Assembly (NCBI GenBank): GCA_959018215.1
Contig: CAUEKL010000022.1
Coordinates: 1 to 17,975 of the forward strand
Source: an uncultured Gemmiger sp.
Lineage (GTDB): Bacteria; Bacillota; Clostridia; Oscillospirales; Ruminococcaceae
Direction of reading: 5' to 3'
DNA: 17,975 nt
Shown one piece after another: positions 14,135-17,975 of the stretch; position 1 is the stretch's first letter, and every line of letters begins with the position of its first letter. Below the pieces are notes generated by a model, which was given only the letters and a program-made list of their open reading frames with translations, was not told the DNA's origin and ran no database searches. The translations under genes and the position numbers were made by a program.

Positions 14135-14725
14135 GTGACCAAATACGTGATCACCCTCTCCCGGGATTTCGCCAGTATGGGGCGCAGCATCGCCAAGGAA
14201 CTGGCCGCCCGGATGGGGTGCGAATTCTATGACCGGGACATCGTGGAGCAGACCGCCCGGCGTATGGGCCTGCGGGTTTCCGAGGTGGCCAACAACGAGG
14301 AGGCCGCCCACAACATCTTTTACCGGCGGATCTACCCTCTGGGTATGGGCATCAAGAGCATGCAGGACGAGATCTTCGCTGTACAGAAGAACATCATCCG
14401 GGACCTGGCCGCCAAGCAGAGCTGCATCATCGTGGGCCGCTGTGCCGACGAGGTCCTCAAGGACCAGCCCAACCTGCTCAACGTGCATATCTTTGCCCCC
14501 ACTGCCGCCCGGCTGAAAAACTGTGTGGAAAAGCTGGAAATGGACGAAGAAACCGCCCGCCGCACCATGGCCCGGGTGGACAAGGCCCGGGCCGGGTATC
14601 ACCGGGTTTACGGCGGCGGGGATGTGCGCGTCAACTGCCATGTAATGCTCAACTCCGCCGAGTTCGGCATCGAGGGCAGTGCCGCCGTGCTGGAAAGCAT
14701 TGCCCGGCAGAAATTCTCTTTGTGA
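14135..14725 (+). CDS. Cytidylate kinase-like family protein (P-loop, cytidylate kinase 2 type)
   Basis: A 196-aa protein of the cytidylate-kinase-like family often found in Clostridia. The GTG start at 14135 is chosen because a GGGGG-containing purine tract (14123-14127) lies before it. An ATG further up the frame lies within the permease gene. The N-terminus ITLSRDFASMGRSIAKELAA (6-25) matches the family's ITISREFGSGGRxIAxxLA, but the phosphate-binding GSGG is ASMG here, so ATP binding is uncertain. Conserved later parts are EFYDRDIVEQTAR (30-42), IIVGRCADEVLKD (~106-118) and the VMLNSAEFGIEG end. True Cmk is a different, longer protein, and the substrate of this family is not established. 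It is the last gene of the amino acid ABC operon. Confidence 0.85.
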   Translation: MTKYVITLSRDFASMGRSIAKELAARMGCEFYDRDIVEQTARRMGLRVSEVANNEEAAHNIFYRRIYPLGMGIKSMQDEIFAVQKNIIRDLAAKQSCIIVGRCADEVLKDQPNLLNVHIFAPTAARLKNCVEKLEMDEETARRTMARVDKARAGYHRVYGGGDVRVNCHVMLNSAEFGIEGSAAVLESIARQKFSL

Positions 14726-14756
14726 TTCCCTCCTTCCTCTCCCTCCCCGCATGCGG

Positions 14757-14793
14757 AAAAGCGGGCCGTTCCTTCCCGGGCGGCCCGCTTTTT
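14757..14793 (+). terminator. Intrinsic terminator ending the ABC transporter operon
   Basis: AAAAGCGGGCCG (14757-14768) pairs perfectly with CGGCCCGCTTTT (14781-14792) around a 12-base loop and is followed by one more T. It lies 31 bases after the stop of the kinase-like gene and before the glycerate kinase promoter. Confidence 0.9.
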
Positions 14794-14814
14794 CCTTTCT
14801 GGGACAATTCCGTC

Positions 14815-14843
14815 TGGAAAGCGGAGCCGAACCGCAGTATACT
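14815..14843 (+). promoter_or_regulatory. Probable sigma-A promoter of the glycerate kinase gene
   Basis: A good -10 TATACT (14838-14843) lies 17 bases after a weak -35 TGGAAA (14815-14820, four of six matching). The predicted start is near 14850, giving a leader of under 30 bases with AAAGGAG at 14861-14867. No hairpin is present in the leader. Confidence 0.6.
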
Positions 14844-14877
14844 GGAAACAAATCCACTGTAAAGGAGTCGTTTTGGT

Positions 14878-16029
14878 ATGAACATCGTGGTGGCCATGGA
14901 TTCCTTCAAGGGAAGCCTTTCCTCTCTGCAGGCCGGTCAGGCCGTCCGGGAAGGGGCCTTGCGCGCCATCCCGTCGGCAGAGGTGGCGGTGCGCCCTTTG
15001 GTCGACGGTGGGGAGGGAACGGTGGAGGCTCTGGCTGCGGGGCTGGGGGGCCGACTGCGCCGCGTCACGGTCGCAGGCCCCCTGGGCGACCCGGTGGAAT
15101 CGGCCTACGGGATCCTGCCCGACGGCTGTACCGCCGTGGTGGAAATGTCCGCCGCCGCCGGCCTGCCTCTGGTGGACCCGGCCCGGCGGGACCCGCTGCG
15201 TGCCACCACCTACGGGGTGGGGCAGGTGCTGCGGGACGCCATGGAACAGGGCTGCCGCCGCTTTATCGTGGGCATTGGAGGCAGCGCCACCAACGACGGC
15301 GGCGCAGGGATGCTCCAGGCTCTGGGGTATGCGTTCCTGGATGAGCAGGGCCGTCCCATCGCCCCCGGGGCCGCCGGTCTGGCGGACCTGCATACCATTT
15401 CCGCCGCCCATGTCCTGCCCCAGCTGGCCGAATGCCGCTTCCGGGTTGCCTGCGATGTGACCAACCCCCTGTGCGGTCCCCAAGGCTGCAGTGCGGTATA
15501 CGGCCCCCAGAAAGGCGCCACCCCTGCCATGATCGGGCAGATGGACGGCTGGCTGGCCCGCTATGCACAATTGGCCGCCCGTCTGTACCCTGGCAAGGCG
15601 GACCCGGAATTCCCCGGTGCCGGGGCGGCAGGGGGGATGGGCTTTGCCTTCCTGACCTTCACCGATGCGGTGCTGGAATCGGGCATCGACATTGTGCTGG
15701 CCGAGACCCGCCTGGCGGATTTCCTCCGGGAGGCGGACCTGGTGGTCACCGGGGAAGGCCGTCTGGACGGACAGACCGCTATGGGCAAGGCCCCGGTGGG
15801 GGTGGCCCGGCTGGCCAAACAGTACGGCAAACCGGTCATCGCCTTTGCGGGCAGTGTCACTCCCGACGCAGCCGCCTGCAACGACCGGGGCATCGACGCC
15901 TTTTTTCCGGCCCTGCGCCAGGTGTGTACCCTGGATGAGGCCATGGACCCGGATACCGCCCGCCGCAGCCTGACCGCTGCGGCGGAACAGGCGTTCCGGC
16001 TGTGGCAAACGGCCAAATCCTGCCCATAA
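14878..16029 (+). CDS. glxK: Glycerate kinase (GlxK/GarK family)
   Basis: Phosphorylates D-glycerate with ATP, to 2- or 3-phosphoglycerate depending on the member, feeding lower glycolysis. It is cytoplasmic. At 383 aa it is the normal length. Family blocks are the N-terminal VVAMDSFKGSLSS (4-16), LVDGGEGTVEAL (41-52), MSAAAGLPLV (90-99), IVGIGGSATNDGGAGML (130-146), CDVTNPLCGPQG (192-203), GAGAAGGMGFA (247-257) and VVTGEGRLDGQTAMGKAP (289-306). ATG 14878 follows AAAGGAGTCG at 14861-14870. It is a single-gene unit between two strong terminators, and no glyoxylate or sugar-acid genes accompany it here, so its glycerate source is not shown by context. Confidence 0.95.
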   Translation: MNIVVAMDSFKGSLSSLQAGQAVREGALRAIPSAEVAVRPLVDGGEGTVEALAAGLGGRLRRVTVAGPLGDPVESAYGILPDGCTAVVEMSAAAGLPLVDPARRDPLRATTYGVGQVLRDAMEQGCRRFIVGIGGSATNDGGAGMLQALGYAFLDEQGRPIAPGAAGLADLHTISAAHVLPQLAECRFRVACDVTNPLCGPQGCSAVYGPQKGATPAMIGQMDGWLARYAQLAARLYPGKADPEFPGAGAAGGMGFAFLTFTDAVLESGIDIVLAETRLADFLREADLVVTGEGRLDGQTAMGKAPVGVARLAKQYGKPVIAFAGSVTPDAAACNDRGIDAFFPALRQVCTLDEAMDPDTARRSLTAAAEQAFRLWQTAKSCP

Positions 16030-16033
16030 AAAC

Positions 16034-16077
16034 ACACGCGCCGGTTCGGGTACGGCTCCCGGACCGGCGCGTGTTTT
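16034..16077. terminator. Bidirectional terminator between glycerate kinase and MATE genes
   Basis: A 17-pair stem (16034-16050 with 16058-16074), one G-T wobble and a 7-base loop is followed by TTT after the GTGT end on the plus strand. On the minus strand it is followed by TTTTT (AAAAA at 16028-16032). It begins five bases after the glycerate kinase stop and ends 25 bases from the convergent MATE stop. Confidence 0.9.
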
Positions 16078-16102
16078 ATAAACGAAAATGGGGACTGGAA
16101 AG

Positions 16103-17479
16103 TTACAGGCCGTGGTGGTCGTCCCGCATGATCTTTCGCAGCATCAGGACTCCCATGATGGACAGAAATACCTCGGTGATGAGCTGAGCAAAGGGCAGGC
16201 CGTACAGCGGATATATCCAGTTCAGCACAAACAGCAGGGGAATCTCCAGCACCAGTTTGCGGCAGATGGCAAACACCAGGGCGTTGCGGCCCATGCCCAG
16301 AGCCTGGAACACACCCACGGCCAGAAAGTCGGTGCACAGGAACACAAAGCCCAGGCACATGACCCGCAAAAAGCGGGTGCCGTACTCCACGATCTCCCCG
16401 GAGTCCATGAAGGCGCGGATCATAGCCGGCGCTCCCAGGAAATACACGACACTCAGCGCCAGCATGGAACAGACGATGATGCGTAGCGCAAACAGGATGG
16501 CCTGCTTCATGCGTTTGCGGTTGCCGCTGGCATAGGTGTAGCTGACCAGCGGCATGATCCCCTGGGAAAAGCCCAGGGACACCTGCATGGGAATCATGTA
16601 CAGCTTCTGGCTGATGCCCATGGCCGCAATGGCTGCGGCGCCGTAGGGAGCGGTGAAGTTGTTCAGGATGGTGGTACCCAGCACGTTGAGCAGATTCTGG
16701 ATGGAGGCGGGAATCCCAACCCCCAGGATGTTGCGGATCTGTTTGCCGGTGAGCTTGCGCAGCTGGCGGGGATTCATGGTGACAAAGGTGCTGCCTTTTT
16801 TGATGCGGGCCAGAATGATGAAGTACAGGCAGGCCACGCAGTTGGACAGGAAGGTGGCCAGCCCGGCCCCGGCGGCGCCCATGTTCAGTCCCCAGGGCAG
16901 GATGAAGATGGGGTCCAGCAGAATGTTGAGGAAGCAACCGCTCATGGTGCCGATGCTGGCATGCAGGGTGCTGCCCTCGCTGCGCACCATGTAGCTCTGC
17001 ACCACGTTCAGGATGGCGGGCAGGGCGCCGAAACAGACGGTCCAGCGCAGGTACCCCATGGTGGCGGTGAGGGTTTCGGTGTCGGTACCCAGCAGGGCCA
17101 GCAGCGGCGTACGGAAGAAGGTGCATGCCAGGGAAAACAGCAGTCCGCTGAAAAAGGCCCCGTAAAATCCGAAGGCGGAGCAGGTGCGCACCTGTTCGTA
17201 TTCCTTGCTGCCCAGATTCCGGCTCATGGCGCTGGACACACCCACGCCGAACAGGTTGTTCACGGCGTTGAAGGCCAGGGTCACGGGATACACCAGGGTC
17301 ACGGCGGCGTTCTGCACGGGATCACCCAGCATGCCCACAAAGAAGGTGTCTGCCAGGTTATACAGGATGGTGACCAGGGAACTGATCACAATGGGCAGGG
17401 AGAGCTGCATGACGGCGTTGGGCACCGGCATGCGCTCAAACAGGTATTCCTTGTTGTCCTTGGTGGCGGTTGTACTCAT
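16103..17479 (-). CDS. MATE family multidrug/toxic compound efflux protein
   Basis: A 458-aa inner-membrane protein with about twelve hydrophobic helices in two similar halves, which uses Na+ or H+ to export cationic compounds in tested relatives. Family marks are LSLPIVISSLVTILYNLADT (27-46), the following FVGMLGDPVQNAAV, a GVGVSSAMSRNLGSK segment, the NILLDPIFI motif and, in the second half, the GVGIPASIQNLLNVLGTTILNN block. ATG 17479 gives a normal length. A TTG nine codons upstream is in frame, but no ribosome site precedes it. The site before 17479 (GAAAG) is weak, so the start is moderately sure. It has its own promoter and no partner gene. Confidence 0.94.
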   Translation of the reverse strand: MSTTATKDNKEYLFERMPVPNAVMQLSLPIVISSLVTILYNLADTFFVGMLGDPVQNAAVTLVYPVTLAFNAVNNLFGVGVSSAMSRNLGSKEYEQVRTCSAFGFYGAFFSGLLFSLACTFFRTPLLALLGTDTETLTATMGYLRWTVCFGALPAILNVVQSYMVRSEGSTLHASIGTMSGCFLNILLDPIFILPWGLNMGAAGAGLATFLSNCVACLYFIILARIKKGSTFVTMNPRQLRKLTGKQIRNILGVGIPASIQNLLNVLGTTILNNFTAPYGAAAIAAMGISQKLYMIPMQVSLGFSQGIMPLVSYTYASGNRKRMKQAILFALRIIVCSMLALSVVYFLGAPAMIRAFMDSGEIVEYGTRFLRVMCLGFVFLCTDFLAVGVFQALGMGRNALVFAICRKLVLEIPLLFVLNWIYPLYGLPFAQLITEVFLSIMGVLMLRKIMRDDHHGL

Positions 17480-17528
17480 GGCTTTCAGACGCTCGCTTTC
17501 CCTCAATCAAAGATACAGATTAACTACC

Positions 17529-17557
17529 ATTATAATTCGGAAATGTGTCCCTGTCAT
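17529..17557 (-). promoter_or_regulatory. Sigma-A promoter of the MATE gene
   Basis: On the minus strand, ATGACA (17557-17552) and TATAAT (17534-17529) have a 17-base spacer, 11 of 12 consensus positions. The predicted start is near 17522, leaving about 43 bases of leader with no hairpin. Confidence 0.8.
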
Positions 17558-17612
17558 TACCAACAAAGCGTTTCCCGCGGATGACGGGACCGTTGCGCTC
17601 TATTCTGCAAGG

Positions 17613-17644
17613 AAAAGGCGGCGGGCAAACGTCTGCCCGCCGTC
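17613..17644 (-). terminator. Intrinsic terminator downstream of the GPH symporter gene
   Basis: CGGCGGGCA (17619-17627) pairs with TGCCCGCCG (17634-17642) around AACGTC and extends by a G-T and a G-C pair. On the minus strand the stem is followed by CCTTTTCC (AAAA at 17613-17616). It lies 32 bases after the symporter stop and just upstream of the MATE promoter. Confidence 0.8.
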
Positions 17645-17676
17645 TTGTTTGCGCGGTAAGAAAATCCCGGGTCGGA

Positions 17677-17975
17677 TCAGTCGGCTGCCAGCTCTTTTTC
17701 TATCTGAGGCAGGCGCTTTTCCAGGTTATAAAAGGCCAGTGTCACCAATGCGGCAGCCATCAGAAGGGCCGGGGCCACGGTATACAGCATTTTGATGGTC
17801 TGTACGGCGGAATCAGGCTGTACTGCCAGCGAACCGTCAAACCTGCCCATGTTCAGGATGGCACCCAGCACAAAACTGCCGATTCCCAGGCCCAGCTTGT
17901 CGGCCAGGCTGTTGACGGTGGAGTAGGCGGCTTCCACCGCGTTGCCGGTCTTCCACTTGCCGTAGGTAATGCAGT
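17677..17975 (-). CDS. GPH-family sugar:cation symporter (MFS type), C-terminal end (5' part outside window)
   Basis: The frame is open to the right edge, so about 99 C-terminal residues are seen, ending in TGA at 17679-17677. The segment TYGKWKTGNAVEAAYSTVNS, followed by KLGLGIGSFVLGAILNMGRF, is the late-domain signature of glycoside-pentoside-hexuronide:cation symporters (the YGxWKTG motif). A final transmembrane helix, MLYTVAPALLMAAALVTLAF, and a charged tail KRLPQIEKELAAD follow. Such proteins import mono- or disaccharides and their glycosides or uronides with Na+ or H+. The sugar cannot be told from this fragment. The in-frame GTG at 17937 is an internal valine. A terminator follows, so it is the last gene of its unit. 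Confidence 0.85.
   Translation of the reverse strand, partial: CITYGKWKTGNAVEAAYSTVNSLADKLGLGIGSFVLGAILNMGRFDGSLAVQPDSAVQTIKMLYTVAPALLMAAALVTLAFYNLEKRLPQIEKELAAD

Noticed and set aside
12511..14196. A 561-codon minus-strand frame opposite the two permease genes.
   Set aside because: Its translation is rich in His, Gln and Asp as expected from antisense of membrane-protein codons, and no motif or ribosome site supports it.
14608..16035. A 475-codon minus-strand frame opposite glycerate kinase.
   Set aside because: Glycerate kinase motifs are unmistakable on the plus strand. The antisense translation has no family features.
15561..17126. A 521-codon minus-strand frame overlapping the MATE and glycerate kinase genes.
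   Set aside because: It is out of frame with the MATE protein and runs through the bidirectional terminator. The translation is Pro/His/Arg-rich with no domain.
17566..17590. Short inverted sequence TCCCG...CGGGA between the MATE promoter and the symporter terminator.
   Set aside because: Only five bases pair, with no T-run or conserved partner. It is within chance expectation at this GC content.

Overview
This is a GC-rich (roughly 60%) stretch of bacterial chromosome. Gene families, AGGAGG-type ribosome binding sites, sigma-A-type promoters, single-base and 4-base gene overlaps and strong intrinsic terminators all fit a Gram-positive gut anaerobe of the Clostridia. The overall look is closest to Ruminococcaceae/Oscillospiraceae such as Faecalibacterium, Gemmiger or Subdoligranulum; this taxonomic placement is inference. 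No IS element, phage gene, tRNA, rRNA or CRISPR array was seen.

Layout. (1) 1-2933, plus strand: the 3' end of an L-fucose/L-arabinose isomerase family gene, then a full-length phosphoketolase, a plausible pentose-to-acetyl-phosphate route. (2) 3048-4192, minus strand: two short chromate-transporter-family (CHR) genes overlapping by one base, with their own consensus promoter. They converge on the phosphoketolase gene and share a bidirectional terminator with it. (3) 4474-9114, minus strand: a tightly packed five-gene operon. In transcription order it encodes a circularly permuted ATP-grasp protein, an alpha-E protein, a transglutaminase-like protease with intact Cys-His-Asp, a canonical M14/AstE-ASPA zinc hydrolase, and a second M14 protein that has lost a zinc ligand and the general base. 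It starts from one near-perfect promoter and ends at a strong terminator. (4) 9370-10728, plus strand and divergent: an FUSC/aromatic-acid-exporter membrane domain fused to a HAD-fold domain whose nucleophile and motif IV Asp are replaced. (5) 10842-14725, plus strand: a polar amino acid ABC importer (ATPase, lipoprotein binding protein, two permeases) followed by a cytidylate-kinase-like P-loop protein. (6) 14878-16029, plus strand: glycerate kinase. (7) 16103-17479, minus strand: a MATE efflux protein. (8) 17677 to the right edge, minus strand: the C-terminal end of a GPH-type sugar:cation symporter.

Two things stand out. First, the ATP-grasp/alpha-E/transglutaminase core is a recognised but biochemically uncharacterised neighbourhood, thought to make and break amide or peptide linkages without the ribosome. 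Here it is joined to an active/degenerate pair of AstE-ASPA-like hydrolases, which would suit an amide-forming and amide-cleaving cycle. Second, three neighbouring transcription units (the ATP-grasp operon, the FUSC-HAD gene and the amino acid ABC operon) each have a consensus promoter with a 17-base spacer. In each, a perfect or near-perfect hairpin plus U-tract lies between promoter and start codon. This is an intrinsic terminator in the 5' leader and points to control by attenuation or antitermination.
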